Positions 33,036-44,480 of a stretch of 64,000 bases of DNA are shown here, in pieces. A model generated the notes under the pieces. It made no database searches and was not told where the DNA came from. It saw nothing but the letters and a program-made list of their open reading frames with translations. The stretch comes from Dasypus novemcinctus. Taxonomy: Eukaryota > Chordata > Mammalia > Cingulata > Dasypodidae. Location of the stretch: the NCBI RefSeq assembly GCF_030445035.2, contig NC_080698.1, forward strand, positions 27,869,294-27,933,293, written 5' to 3'. The first letter of the stretch is position 1. Each line of letters opens with the position of its first letter. The translations under genes were made by a program, and so were the position numbers.

Positions 33036-34139
33036 AAACTGTGCTAATAATACTGTTTCTCTCACAGGGTTGCTGTGGAATTTAAGTTTACCACTTCTTT
33101 CTTTCCCCAGTCTGGTGTTTCGAGGTCTGCAGCTGCTGAATAGAAGTGTAGGAAATGGACCCAACCAAATTTAATTTCAACTCTTCAAACTGGAGGAAAG
33201 GAAGTAGGAAGGAATCCTGGGCTCTAATTGGGATGCTGGTGTGATGATAGTTAAGAACAGGCAGGAGATGGGAACTGGGGACTCATCAGTATATGTCTCT
33301 ATGCAGGAAATTTATCAAAAAGAGAACAGGCGAACCATCTCTTTGTCCTCCTTGCCTGCCCATTTTATCTTTCACTGTCACCCGCTTTCTCTACCCTACC
33401 ACCTCTAAACTTTCTCACCAAGTTTCACACAGATCTAGTTGTTTCTTGGTTATTTGTTTCAGGCACACTGCCAGCTGGCTTGATCTGCCTACTGCTACAG
33501 AAAACAAATCTCTCCTGCATTTCTCATGTGTTAGCCGCCTAACAAATAAACTACTGTCTAAGTTTTACACTGATTCATGCAAACGACTGGGTCCTTTCCA
33601 CGTGGAATGCTTTCTACGGGCTGGAATTTTAAAAAGCTGAAATATAACTGACTGGTAGCAGTGTGGTCCTCTGAGTGGAACAGGGTATTTTTAGCTGCTA
33701 GGTTTTCATTAACAGCCTGCCGTTTGCCCTTGCTCTTGGTTTCTTCTGTCTTGTTGAGAGAGCTGGGCTTGGCTCATGAATCCAAAGCATGTGGCTCTGA
33801 AATAAAATTAAATCTCTCTGAAGTGTCCCAGCTCTGGTTCTCAGGGATTTCATAGTCACGTTTACATTTTTCAGATGCTCCAAGTTTTAGGTGCTTTTGT
33901 GGCCTAAATTCTCTTCTGCCCTTTGCCTGGGAAATGGCTCTTACTTGTTTGGCAGCCCCCTCCACCTTTTAAGGAGTTGATGATCTTTGCATAAAATGTG
34001 GTGGTTTAAGGCTTAGGCTTTTTTGTGAAAGTGATTGTGGGATTTGCACTTGTTCTGGTGACCTTGGGGGACAAGACAAGGAATGTAAAGGGAGCTGAAT
34101 GGTAGAGGCTTCTAGTTAGAATTGTCCCCAAATGCCTTA
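33036..34139. other. Unique sequence, no gene seen
   Basis: An open frame of 115 codons (33293-33640, plus) has no family resemblance. No repeat recognised. Confidence 0.45.
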
Positions 34140-34300
34140 AAAGATAGTGATTTCCCAGTCAGTGGAGGCATTCAAGAAGAGGCTGACTAGCGACTTGCTG
34201 AGGAGACTTGAAGGAAGTTTTAGGCACGCAGAAGGATTAGGTTGGTGCTTTCAGAGTTTCCCCAAGTTCAAGGTCTGCGATCCACAGGATTCCTGTGGAC
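34140..34300 (+). mobile_element. L3/CR1-like LINE fragment
   Basis: 'cagtcagtggaggcattcaa', 'gaagaggctgactagcgact' and the later 'ggattaggttgg...caagttcaaggtctgcgat' follow the CR1/L3 3'-end pattern (ggaggtattcaagcagaggctggatgacc...). Very old. Confidence 0.5.
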
Positions 34301-34439
34301 ATCCACAGGTTATGGTGTCCTCTGGCTTCTGGTTGAGTACAGCCAGGAGGGAACCCAAGGATGTGATGAGGTGAAAGGAGGAGAGGGCGGGATTTTATTC
34401 CTCCAACTCTCCAGCTCTCCAGCTATGCTTTGACAAGAG

Positions 34440-34705
34440 CTGATATGTAAGGCCGAAAGTCAGGAACAGAGGCCTGTCAGGTAGGCCTCTTTACACAACT
34501 TTCTTTCTCGGTTCCAGTTCTTCCTCCTGTCAGGCCTAGGGATGGCACAGGTTCCCCTCCTACTGAGGCACTGCTCTATCCCCAGCACTTTCTCTATCCC
34601 TGGCCTGTACCATTGTAAACTGTCCCTTTATTAAATTCTCCTCAATTTACTCCTTTGAGGAGGCCCTCTCTTTCCCGGCAAGGCTCTGACTGACACATAT
34701 TACAC
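34440..34705 (+). mobile_element. Unnamed dispersed mammalian repeat Y, copy 2
   Basis: 'tcctgtcaggcctagggatg', 'attgtaaactgtccctttat', 'taaattctcctcaatttact' and 'ggcaaggctctgactgacac' match the 3' part of the repeat also at 28660-29110. The terminal pattern is LTR-like. Family name uncertain. Confidence 0.5.
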
Positions 34706-35469
34706 ACCTACTCTGTGCAGTGGAGAAGATGACATAGCTCTTCCCTCCAGGGCTTTCCAGGGTAGTTATGGAGATAAGAGGAAGATCTAGGGGAAAAGCG
34801 GATACGTTTCTGTTGTGGTGGCTGTTGACTACGTGGGCTCCTGTAACCCTAGGAGACGAGAACTGTGCCTAGATACCTCAACCAACAAAGCCGACTTCAG
34901 CTAAAAATAAAACAGACCGACTCTTACACGAATTCAATCAGACAGATGTCTTATTTTTCTGCCTTCCTGACAAACCAGATCGACAGAATGTTTTTCCTGG
35001 AAGAGTTGTTTTGGCTTGGTGTTTAGTCATAGCCCTGACAATACTGGTGTAGTGAGAAGCTTCACTTTGGAGAGATGACACAGGAAGGTGGTCTTTGGCA
35101 GTCAGGTTGACCTGGGTGGGTCAGGAGCAAGAGACACAGGGTGGAGCTGCAGCTGAGGATAAGGTGAGGACACTAACCCGTGGGCCTGGTCATGAAGTGG
35201 AACAAGGTTGAGAAGCAGACATGTCCGTAAGAAGAGGCAAGCACCTGCAGAATCATTAACACGAACAAAAAGGCAAGGCCCCTTCGGGGAAGAGTGTGGC
35301 AGGGAAGAAAAATGTGTCCCTGTGTTCTTGAAAAGACAAGTGAAGATGCAGCAGAGGTTTCACACCTGCTCTCCACTTTACAAAATTGGGCAAAGTGCTC
35401 TGCACAAAAATTGTGCATGAATAGCTTTGCTTTTCCATCAAGCTCTCACAGTTTTCCTTTACACTAAAA
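34706..35469. other. Unique sequence, no gene seen
   Basis: Overlapping open frames of 61-81 codons on both strands at 35173-35441 have no recognisable family. Confidence 0.5.
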
Positions 35470-35580
35470 ACTCTGACACATCAGGGATTGTGTCACATTT
35501 GCTCACTTGTTTTTCTCCTGCTCTTCACACAGTATCTGACGCATTGAAGGGTGTTTTAATAAATAAATGTTGAATGAAGG
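35470..35580 (+). mobile_element. L2 3' terminus
   Basis: 'cagggattgtgtcacatttg', 'gcattgaagggtgttttaat' and 'aaataaatgttgaatgaagg' match the L2 end. Confidence 0.6.
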
Positions 35581-35671
35581 TGGAATTGATATGCCTTCCT
35601 TAGCCTGTGATGTCCCATTCCTTTTACCGAATTACACAATTTTTACCCCCAATCTCTCATCAGAGTATTTC

Positions 35672-35733
35672 TATTTTCTCTTCCCAGCATAGGAATTCTA
35701 ACTATTTTCTCTTTCCAGCATAGGAATTCTAAG
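35672..35733. repeat. Tandem duplication of a 31-bp unit
   Basis: The unit containing 'tttctcttcccagcatagga' occurs twice back to back with one C/T difference. Confidence 0.9.
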
Positions 35734-35769
35734 TCTGAGAATACTAGGGATGTTCACCAGGTGGAAGGG

Positions 35770-35895
35770 GCTATTATTTTTATTGTGGATACACATACAC
35801 ACACACACACAATTTCTCATTTTAACCACTTCTAAGTATACACTGGAGTGAAATTAATTATATTCACCTTGTGCAACCATCATCCATTACCAAGA
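35770..35895 (-). mobile_element. Ancient L1 3'UTR fragment with CA repeat
   Basis: 'tttaaccacttctaagtata', 'cactggagtgaaattaatta' and 'ttgtgcaaccatcatccatt' are antisense L1 3'UTR wording, as at 63828-64000. An AC microsatellite lies at 35791-35810. Confidence 0.6.
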
Positions 35896-36229
35896 TTCTT
35901 TCATGTGAGGGGTTATTCTTGATTACTATGCCCTTGCAGAGAAAACTCTAGATAAAATCACTGGTCTATCCAAGAAGCTCCTTCTGTGATGTCCTTCTTG
36001 TCCTTGTTGCCACATAGTATGGCCTAAGAAAGCAGGAAAACCAGGAAGGTGGGATAGTCTTGAACCACTAAAGAGTTTTTCACTTATCAAGGCACACCCC
36101 ATTGCTGCCCCAGGGGCAGTTGGATCAGGTCTTAGAAGTTGGGAATTGAGGATGTTTTCTTCTTGGCTTACAGTCATAATTCACCTCCTTGTTTTGACCA
36201 TTTTGGAAAAGCATATCTCCCTCTCCTCT
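35896..36229. other. Unique sequence, no gene seen
   Basis: An 83-codon minus-strand frame (35926-36177) has no recognisable family. Confidence 0.5.
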
Positions 36230-36450
36230 AGTCACTTTCTACCCCCTAAATTTACAATCAAACTTGATTTTCTTCATAGCACTTATGGCTCCTTGAAATC
36301 ATATTTCCTTATTCTTTATTCTCTCACTTTCTCTGGAAACTAAGCTCCAAGAGTTCAGGGGCAGTGTTTTTTCATAGCTGCAGCCACAGCACCTAAAATG
36401 GTGCCTGGCACAGAGTAGGCCCTCAACACACTTTGTTGGATGAATGAGCT
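36230..36450 (+). mobile_element. L2 3' region
   Basis: 'ctttctctggaaactaagct', 'ccaagagttcaggggcagtg', 'gcacctaaaatggtgcctgg' and 'cagagtaggccctcaacaca' are L2 3'-end landmarks. Confidence 0.75.
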
Positions 36451-36869
36451 AGTAATGGGTCACTTTATGATGTCATAGACCTGAGCTTCCAGCGATGTAA
36501 CAATTCTTTAGTACACTACTCTTTTAATTCATGGACACTCAACTATTTTTACTCCAAGAAAGTATTTGAATACAGAGAAATTTCTACTTCAGTCACCTAT
36601 CATGTTTAGGACCAATCTCCCCCCATGAAAAACATAATCCTGGCTTTGAAGTGACTCTGCAGGCAAGCTGATCCCATCTCTCATGGTGGGCTTTCCCTTG
36701 GACTCCCAGGCATTCTCTGATCTCTTCTGGGCTATAGTAGCAGAAATATTACGTAATGTAGAACTTTAGAAGGTAAAGGATATCACCATTTTTTCTTAAA
36801 TTCCCTTTGGTTCCTGATTCAGAGAATGGTCAGTTGTCCACCAAACTCAGTTAGCTGTTCTCCTGGGCA

Positions 36870-37198
36870 CTCGGGTGGACTATGTTCCTATCCACACTTG
36901 CAGGTAAGTGTGGCCATGTGACTGAGCTTGACCTGTACAATGTGGGCAGTAGGGATGTCCATTGTGGAAGCTCCTCTCCCACTCTTCTCTTGCCTGCCTA
37001 CTGAACTCGAAAGACCTGGCAGGGGCCATAGGGTATGGTGGAATCACAAGATAGAGAGAGTCTAGGTCCTGATGCTATCCCTCCCTGCTCCCCAATTAAT
37101 CTATATGTAAATAAGAAATAAAAACTATTGATTTGAGCCACTTAGATTTTCAGACCTGTCTATTATGGCTGGTCGTTAGTTATCCTAACTACTACAGT
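36870..37198 (+). mobile_element. Probable MaLR/ERVL-class solo LTR
   Basis: 'gtgtggccatgtgactgagc', 'gtaaataagaaataaaaact', 'attgatttgagccacttaga' and 'atcctaactactaca' follow the 3' pattern of MaLR/ERVL LTRs (agaaataaacttctattgtgttaagccactgag...). The 5' end is unclear. Confidence 0.5.
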
Positions 37199-37729
37199 TC
37201 TTACACAGACTTATCCTCTACTCCTTAAGTATTCATTCTATGAGGGCTGCAGACCAGGAGATACGGGCGGATGATGGTTCTCAAGCCACAACAGAGGTCT
37301 TCCTAACCTTACATCTGCCTAACTCCAAAGGAGTTAGGACCACTCTGCATTTTCCCAAAGGAAAGAAAGTTTGACTGGATGTTCTCATCACTACAAATAG
37401 AAGCGTCTGGAAATGACTACATGGGGAAAAATAATAATTTAAAGTTCCATCTCACAGGCACCATATGAATTATTGTACAAAGTTTTCAGTAAACTTTTCA
37501 GTGACGGAGGCACCTGCCATGGGATAGAAGGGTATGATATACTGGAAGGAGTTTTTGGACCAAGAAAGATAAAACTTGGCTCTAGCCATGGTTCTACCCT
37601 ATCTAGTTGTGTGAAGCTTGGATCGCTCTCTTGCCCTCTCTTGATTTTGCTGTTTATTAAAAGGATCAAAGAAGATGAAATACCTTAAAATAGGTTTAGG
37701 TTCTCGGAAAACTGTGATGGGATATGTAA
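37199..37729. other. Unique sequence, no gene seen
   Basis: No repeat or exon recognised. Confidence 0.5.
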
Positions 37730-37930
37730 TTTAATTCAACAAACCTTGATTTTCATTAAAAGCAGTTGATATAAATGCAATAAGACATAATCCTGTCCTC
37801 CAGGATCTTCCAATCTACTGGAGGAAAGACAAAACCTGAAACCAACTCCAATAGGATGAAATAATGGCAGATAAAGCTATCAGCAATGTGATATGGGTGT
37901 GTAAAAGAAGCAATTAATTCTGACATTGAG
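37730..37930 (+). mobile_element. L2 3' fragment
   Basis: 'taattcaacaaaccttgatt', 'aatcctgtcctccaggatct' and 'tccaatctactggaggaaag' follow L2 (ccctgccctcaaggagcttacagtctagtggg). Confidence 0.65.
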
Positions 37931-37969
37931 AAAGGGAAAGGCTGCAAAATACTTGCTCCCAATGTTCCT

Positions 37970-38234
37970 AAGAAAAGCGTATTAAGAGGTCATGCATGAT
38001 CTGGCCCCTTGGTCTCATCCCTGTCACTCCATAAGCAATACTCTATGATCCAGCTATACCCACCTAGTTTGAGTTCTTGAACTTGCCATACTTTGTCTTC
38101 CAAGTCTTTGTACCTTTCTTTTCCACCCTTCCTCCCATTACATAAAGTATACATATCTTTCAAGTTTAGTCCCTGAGTCTCCTCCTCCAGGGGGTCTTCC
38201 TTGACTCTCTCAGTCCAGGTTAGAAATCCTTTGT
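37970..38234 (+). mobile_element. L2 internal 3' fragment
   Basis: 'gcatgatctggccccttggt', 'ctcatccctgtcactccata' and 'gtctcctcctccagggggtc', 'ttccttgactctctcag' match the L2 ORF2/3'UTR order. Confidence 0.7.
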
Positions 38235-38760
38235 ATCAGTTAGCATACTACCAACTATATGTAACTGACACTGAATTGAAATGGTATTATCCCGTAACAA
38301 GAAATCTGGAGATACACAGATCTGGGATTAGTTCTGTGATGTAACAATGTCAAGACTCTGATTCAGCTTTTCTGCAACTCCTTTGGCTTTTGCCTCATTC
38401 ACAAGATTGCTGCCATGACTCCAAATCATGCCCTCTCATGAAACAACCATGAGCAGGAAGGGGGGAGATACTTCTCTGTGATCATCTTTCTCTTTTTATC
38501 ACCAAAGAAAATCTTTCCAAGAAGTCCTTTGAAGATGTTCCCTTATACCTCCCTTGACAGAATGTACATGCCTTAGCTGTGAGGAAGGTTGGAAAGTGAG
38601 CATCTGGCATTCCCAGGGGAAGAGGCTGTGCAAGCAGGGAAGAAATGGGAAGGGCGTGACTGTTGGGTAGGCAAACAATAGTGTATCCCTCTGGACTGCC
38701 ACAGCTCCATTCCCTCCTCCTCATGGCCCATCACGCTGATTGTAGCTGATTGTTTACTTA
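38235..38760 (+). mobile_element. Unnamed old repeat Z, copy 1
   Basis: 'gtatcagttagcatactacc', 'aacaagaaatctggagatac', 'atctttccaagaagtccttt', 'cccttgacagaatgtacatg' and 'ggttggaaagtgagcatctg' match a familiar old mammalian repeat, part of which recurs at 39150-39540. I do not assign a name. Confidence 0.45.
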
Positions 38761-38854
38761 ATGGCATCCACTAGCCTATAAACTTTGTTAGGGAAGGAAA
38801 ACTGCACTGAATGAATGAAGGAGAAATGTAGGATATTATACTACCAATACTTCT

Positions 38855-38875
38855 AAAAAAAAAAAAAAAAAAAAA
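38855..38875 (+). repeat. 21-base A run
   Basis: Uninterrupted A run in otherwise unique sequence. Confidence 0.95.
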
Positions 38876-39149
38876 CCAACACACTGAAATCACTTCAGTC
38901 TGTGAGTAGCTCTATTTACAAATCTCCACAGCTAAGTGGCCTCCCTGGTGAAATACTAACAGAAAAGACTTCAACCTCAAGGTCTACCAATCATGAACAC
39001 AACAAAACAAAGCACAATTCCCAAGTCCTTTCCAGTCCTAAGATGAGGTGGGGATAATGAAAGCCCAGAACCTGGTAAAAGCAGAGAAGCCTGGACTGGT
39101 GTGATGGAGACCAAACAGAAATGTGTCTATTTTGGGTGCAATAAATAAA

Positions 39150-39540
39150 TAGAAAACCCAAGTTAGTTTCCACAATAAGAAACATTTATTCTCTCATAAA
39201 CAAGAAGTCTCAAGGTATGGCAGTTCAAGGGTTAATTCTGCTTTGTTATTCATAGTTTAGTTTCTCCCAGTGTTGGCAAGATGCTACCATAATTCGAATC
39301 TCTGTATCAACAATGTCCACAGCAGGACACAGTTTCCTCATGGCTCTTTGCAAGGGAGAAGATATCTTTTCCAGAAGCCCCCCAACAGATTTCTTTTCAT
39401 GTTTCCATGGGCAGAACTGGGTTCATAAACCAGTCAGTAGGAGGGATAATGGGACAATCATGACTGAATTAAACCAAGCAAGATTTAGCCTTGTGACATG
39501 TGGATACTCCAACAAAATTGGGGAACTTCCTACAAGATGA
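39150..39540 (+). mobile_element. Unnamed old repeat Z, copy 2
   Basis: 'catttattctctcataaaca', 'agaagtctcaaggtatggca', 'tcttttccagaagcccccca' and 'catgggcagaactgggttca' share order with copy 1 and with a familiar mammalian repeat. Old. Confidence 0.45.
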
Positions 39541-40238
39541 AAAAGAGAAGTTGGAATGGTTTACAGGCAGCCAGTAAGATATGTTACAAATAGCTACCTT
39601 GGAAGAAAGTGGATTCCAGTAAATCTTATAAGGTTTAGTCTCAACCCAAACCTGGCTTTGTAAAAGCCCTGAAAATGAAAGAATGGTCTAGTTTAGGTTG
39701 TCTGTCAACTGGTTTCTCCTGCCACACTTTCATGTAGAGATCATTATAGCTACCTTAGAATTCCCAGGTCATGAAAATCATAATAATCTAGTACATTCAC
39801 ACCCTCTGGGCTACTTCTTTGCAGATGGGCCTGCTCAGTCATTTCTAAGCACCAGGAGTTATATACTCCGGACTATCCCGGCAATCACTCTCTATTCTTC
39901 TGGTTTAAATCTGGGCCCTGGCCTCCTACTTTGGTGTATGAACAGCATCTCCATTTCTACCTCATCTCTTAGAAGAAGTCTTGTTTGTTCTAGATTTGGA
40001 GCTTACTTTGTTTGGTCGAATCTGTGAGGCAGTGTTTGCATTAAACATTTTAAATTCAAGGGTGTTTTCCAAAGGTGGGAGCAAAGTAGTATTGGGTCTT
40101 AGTCCAGCTGGTCTGGAGGGACCCTTTAGTATTGTTTACCTTCAATTGCCCAATGTATGTTTCATTTCAGGCCACAGAAACTGCTTCAAGCTGGACCTTT
40201 ACCTGTGGACATTTAATTGTTCGGTTGTCTAGGCCTGG
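39541..40238. other. Unique sequence, no gene seen
   Basis: A 109-codon plus-strand frame (39698-40027) has no recognisable family or gene structure. Confidence 0.45.
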
Positions 40239-40250
40239 CTGGGTCCTTTT

Positions 40251-40340
40251 AATTTTTTTAATGTTTTGGGACCGGGGATTGAATCCGGGGCCTTGTATAC
40301 AGGAAGCCGGTGCTCAATGACTGAGCCACTTGTCTCCCTG
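40251..40340 (-). mobile_element. Short tRNA-type SINE monomer, part 1 of a composite
   Basis: The plus strand shows 'ggggattgaatccggggcct' (B-box complement) and 'aatgactgagccacttgtct' (A-box complement). It is the left member of three SINE units lying between one pair of direct repeats, ctgggtcctttt, at 40239-40250 and 40880-40891. Confidence 0.8.
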
Positions 40341-40436
40341 AGTTGGTTTTTCCATTTGTTTGCTGGTTGTTTGTTGTTTTTTTTAGAAGGCACCGGGACC
40401 CGTAGGCGTTGAACAGCTTAAGCCATATCCACTCCC
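40341..40436 (-). mobile_element. Short tRNA-type SINE monomer, part 2 of a composite
   Basis: The plus strand runs from a T-rich tail ('ggttgtttgttgtttt') to 'aaggcaccgggacccgtagg', then 'cttaagccatatccactccc' at the head. It is internally decayed. Middle member of the composite. Confidence 0.75.
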
Positions 40437-40879
40437 CTGGTTTGCTTCTTTTTTTTTTTTTTAATTTCTTTCTTTCTTTAGCCCCATCCCACCCCACATT
40501 GTCTGTTCTCTTTGTCCATTCACTGTGTGTTCTTCTATTTTTCTGTGTCTGCTTCTCTTCTCTTTAGGTGGCACTAGGAACCGATCCTGGGACCTCCTAG
40601 AGTGGGAGAGAGGTGACTAATCTTGTGCATCACCCCAGCTTCCTGGTCTGCTGTGTCTCTTATTGTCTCTTCTCTGTGTCTCTTTTTTTTTGTTGCATTG
40701 TCTTGCTTCACCAGCTCTCTGCTCAGGCCAGCTTGCTGTGCAGGCCAGCACTCCTGGTTGGGCCAGCACTCCACTTGGGCCAGCTCACTGTGCAGGCCAA
40801 CTTGCCTTCACCAGCAATCGAACCTTGGACCTCCGATATGGTAGACAGGAGTTCAATTGCTTGAGCCATATCCACTTCC
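40437..40879 (-). mobile_element. Two-module tRNA-type SINE, part 3 of a composite
   Basis: Same plan as 9211-9628. The head on the minus strand is 'gggaagtggatatggctcaa' with 'aggttcgatt' B-box text. A tandem 'ggccagc...ctgtgcaggcc' segment spans about 40725-40800. The second tRNA-like module ends near 'aggatcggttcctagtgcca' (40565-40590), and the A-rich tail is the T run at 40449-40462. Confidence 0.85.
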
Positions 40880-40916
40880 CTGGGTCCTTTTTATGAGATG
40901 TTTTGAGATCCTAAAT

Positions 40917-41137
40917 CAGGGCTTGGCCAATTATAGCTTGTGGGCCAAATCCAGTCTGCTACTTGTTTTTGTAAATAAAGTTTTATTGGCACACAGCCAC
41001 CCCAATCATTTACATGTTGTCTATGGCTGTTTTCAAGCTACAAATGCAGAATTTAGTAGCTGTGACAGAGATGTAAGGCCAATAAAGTCCAAAATATTTA
41101 CTATTTGGCCTGTTACAGAAAAGTTTGCTGACCTCTG
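40917..41137. mobile_element. MER20 (hAT MITE)
   Basis: It runs 'cagggcttggccaattatag', 'tttttgtaaataaagtttta', 'ttggcacacagccacc', 'tgtctatggctgttttcaag', 'agtccaaaatatttactatt' to 'gtttgctgacctctg'. Both ends are present. Confidence 0.9.
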
Positions 41138-41764
41138 CCCAAGAGGAAAGAGCAAGTGAAAAGTAAGAAATCTATAAACAAGATAGATACTCAAGCTCAT
41201 AAAAATAAATATTAAGCAAAAGCTGCAGAGCAGTTACAATGGGTTCAGATGGCTTGGAACCAGCCATAGTATGTCAGGCTGGACTTTACAAAGACTGACC
41301 AGTCTCTGATATATATGGCCACCTCACAGAGAATTGAACCAGTGCCATGTCTCCTTGGGAAGGAGCATTTCACTTCACAAGTATTTATGTTTCCAAAAGT
41401 GAAACCTGGAGACGGTTTTCTAAATAGGACTTTGCTCCCGTCGTGGGTGTTTGTGCAATCTGACACACACATCCATTAAAGTTGCTCCATGGAACCCCTG
41501 GTCAGACTGTAAAACGTTCAACCACAGACCTCCTTGGTTTTCTAACAGGAGCCCAAGGAAGACCACAACAGAAACCTATTTATACAACTCAGATTTTTTT
41601 TTAGTAACATAAGGAGGACTTCAGACAATTCTTAATCTTTTAGTTGTAAAAATTATTTTACAACTTAAGGTAGACAGAGTTAGCTGCTTAGGGTTCTGGT
41701 TTCTTACCTTTCCTTAATTGAAAAAAACAAAACAAAACAACAACAGCAAAAAATAGTGTCTTGA
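41138..41764. other. Unique sequence, no gene seen
   Basis: Nothing recognisable apart from an A/C-rich stretch at 41724-41750. Confidence 0.5.
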
Positions 41765-41912
41765 AAGATAACATTTATTGAGCACGTTTATTTTAGATCC
41801 TGCACTAAGCACTTTATGTCTATTATCCCATTTAATCTTCATGACAATAATATGAAGAAGATACTATTGCTGTATTATCTTCATTTTAATAATGAGGAAG
41901 GTGAGACCTAAT
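41765..41912 (-). mobile_element. MIR SINE, antisense
   Basis: 'taacatttattgagcacgtt', 'tgcactaagcactttatgtc', 'atttaatcttcatgacaata' and 'ttttaataatgaggaaggtg' are reverse-complement MIR landmarks. Confidence 0.85.
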
Positions 41913-41914
41913 AT

Positions 41915-42066
41915 GGTGTTTCTAAAACCTGGAGAGCTTATTAAAATACAGATTCCTGGTCCCTGACCCTAGGGATTCTGATTCAGCCAATCTGGGGTGG
42001 GGTCTGAGATTCTGCATTTCTAACAAGCTCCCAGGTGGTGCTAATGCAACACTTTGAGTAAACTGG
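41915..42066 (+). mobile_element. MER5A (hAT MITE)
   Basis: 'taaaatacagattcctggtc', 'gattctgattcagccaatct', 'ggggtggggtctgagattct' and 'acaagctcccaggtggtgct' follow the MER5A consensus. Confidence 0.88.
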
Positions 42067-42941
42067 TCTAGAATATAAATGAACAACTAACTCTTATGAC
42101 CATTTGTGGCAGGGGCAGTTCTCAAACCCAGGTTTGAGAGTGTGACTTTTTACCCATTTTTAAATCATTTTTGATCAACTGCTTTCCATGTGCTCTCAAA
42201 AGAAGTTTCTAAAAGGTATTCAAACATGCGGTCAGGAAATCATGTCAAAAACTCAATGGGTCCCCTAACAAAAACTTTGAACTATCAGCAAGAACTGCCA
42301 GAAACATCTTTCCAAAAGTTCCAGAAAGCAGTTAGAGGACTACAATAACAGGGCGTGTGCTGAATTAGAAAAAGGCTACTTAAAAGCAGTAGGATCTTGT
42401 GGCACTCTGACTGCCCCCTGCCCCATACCTGCAAATGGCTCTGCACAGAGAAGTTCTGCGTTCCCAGTGTGGATCCCTCCACGCAGTTCCAGAGGAAGCA
42501 GAGTAACCCTTGTGCATGCACATACTGGGAGCATGTATGTCTGACACAATCTGTCTGGTGGTAGCCTGAGGACTTGCCATTCCAGAACTTGCCTTTCATG
42601 TGGAATGCACTCAAGAAACTCTCCTATAGAACACTGTAGGAGAGCAGTAAGATTCTGCTGCCTGGGCAAGGGATTGTTGGCTGTGGGACATTGGCTGGTT
42701 GTAGGATATACAGTGTAGTGCTTCAGACTGTAAGGAAACTCTTTCTTGGGGAAGAGTGGACATTTGGAATCTTATAAATGAGGAATTTCTAGGGCCACAT
42801 GTGTATGCTCAAGACAAAATACATGTGCAGAAAGGATCATGGAAACCCCTATGCTTTGGCGTGGAGCTATTCTCCAAACTCACTGTATGGATAAGCCCTG
42901 AAGGAAAGTAATTGCTTAACCTGCAAAGCCTGGTAAAGGTG
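42067..42941. other. Unique sequence, no gene seen
   Basis: Overlapping minus-strand frames of 66-109 codons at 42285-42669 show no known family. No splice context I would trust. Confidence 0.45.
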
Positions 42942-42979
42942 TTTTCTTTTTTTCTCTCTTTCTCTCTTTCTTTTTTTTT
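42942..42979. repeat. Pyrimidine (CT) tract
   Basis: 38 bases of C/T only, just before the HAL1 element. Confidence 0.95.
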
Positions 42980-43139
42980 GTTAACTCCTAGCATTCAAAG
43001 AAAGTTCTATCATAATACCAGTTGGATCAAGTTTAAGGAACAGCCATCTCAAAGTCTGAATTCCAGAGATAATACTTCAAATATTAAAATATCAAGGTTT
43101 CAACAAAAGATTATAAAACACACAAAGAAGTAGGAAGCA

Positions 43140-44430
43140 ATGGCCCAGGCAAAGGAAAAAAATTAAAGCCTTAGAAACCATCCATGAGAAGGACCAGACC
43201 TGGGCCATGCTGAACAAAGACTTAAAAAAAATGGTCCAAATATGCTCAAAGAGCTAAAGGGAAATATGGAAAAGAACTAAAGGAAATCAAGAAAATAATA
43301 GATGAACACAAAAAGAGTATCAGTAGAGATGGATGTTATGGAAAGGAAGCAAACAGAACTGAAGACCACAATAACAAATTAAAAATCCCCTAGAGGGATT
43401 CAATAGTAGATTGGAACTGGCAGAAGAAGTAATCAGAAAACTTGAAGATAAGACAATTGAAATTATTCAGTCTGAGAAGGAGAAAGGAGGAGTGAAAATA
43501 AGTGAACAGAGACTAAAGAACCTTTGGGGGAAACGGACTTTGGCCCAGTGGTTAGGGAGTCCGTCTACCATATGGGAGGTCCGCGGTTCAAACCCCGGGC
43601 CTCCTTGACCCGTGTGGAGCTGGCCATGCGCAGTGCTGATGCGCTCAAGGAGTGCTGTGCCACTCAAGGGTATCCCCCACGTGCCCCCACGCGCAAGGAG
43701 TGCGCCCGTGAGGAAAGCCGCCCAGCGTGAAAAGAAAGTGCAGCCTGCCCAGGAATGGCGCCACCCACACTTCCTGTACCGCTGACGACAACAGAAGCGG
43801 ACAAAGAAACAAAAGCAGACAAAGAAACAAGATGCAGCAAATAGACACCAAGAACAGACAACCAGGGGAGGGGGGGAAATTAAATAAATAAATAAATCTT
43901 TAAAAAAAAAAAAAAAAAGAACCTTTGGGATATTATCAAGCTTACCAATATTCATACGTGGGAGACCCAGAAAAAGAGGAAATAGAGAAAGAGGTGGAGA
44001 GAATATTCAAGGAAATAATAACAGAAAATCTACTTCCAAAATTTAACAAAAGACATGAATATATACATTCAAGATGCTCAAAGACCTCTAAAGCAGGATA
44101 AACCCAAATAGATTAACACCATGGCATACTATAATCAAACCGTTGAATGCCAAAGATAAAGAGAGAATTCTGAAAGCTGCAAGAGAGAAGCTACATGTCA
44201 CATACAAGGACGCCTCAATAAGGATTAGTGCCAATTTCTGATCAGATGAAGACAAGGAAGCAATTGGATGACATTTAAAGTGATGAAAGCAAAAACTCCT
44301 AACCAAGAATTCTATATCCAGCAAAACCATCTTTCAAAAAATGAGGGCAAGATTAAGACATTCTCAGGTAGATAAGAGTGGAAAGAATTTATCACCACTA
44401 GACTAACACTTTGAGACATATTAAAGAGAG
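43140..44430 (+). pseudogene. HAL1 ORF1 remnant (interrupted)
   Basis: ORF1 encodes the L1 RNA-binding chaperone: N-terminal coiled coil, RRM-like domain and C-terminal domain. This copy starts at the ATG at 43140, loses frame early, shows coiled-coil-like Glu/Lys-rich text near 43411-43527, is interrupted by a SINE and resumes with the AKDKERILKAAREK core at about 44150. An in-frame stop follows shortly after (near 44240). Homology to the ORF1 at 57217-58220 is plain by eye. Not a functional gene. Confidence 0.75.
43529..43915 (+). mobile_element. DAS-type SINE (full length) within HAL1
   Basis: A perfect 14-bp TSD, aaagaacctttggg, lies at 43515-43528 and 43916-43929. The head starts 'ggaaacggactttggccca' and the B box 'ggttcaaacc' is at 43585-43594. 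It ends 'taaataaataaataaatctt' plus an A run. CpG content is intermediate. A 'aagcagacaaagaaacaa' segment is duplicated near 43795-43830. Confidence 0.95.
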
Positions 44431-44480
44431 TACAACAGGTTGAAAGGAAAGGACAATGGGTAATAGACTGAAACTGTATG

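Noticed and set aside
33293..33640. 115-codon frame as an exon
   Set aside because: No domain, no convincing splice sites or promoter, composition like random DNA.
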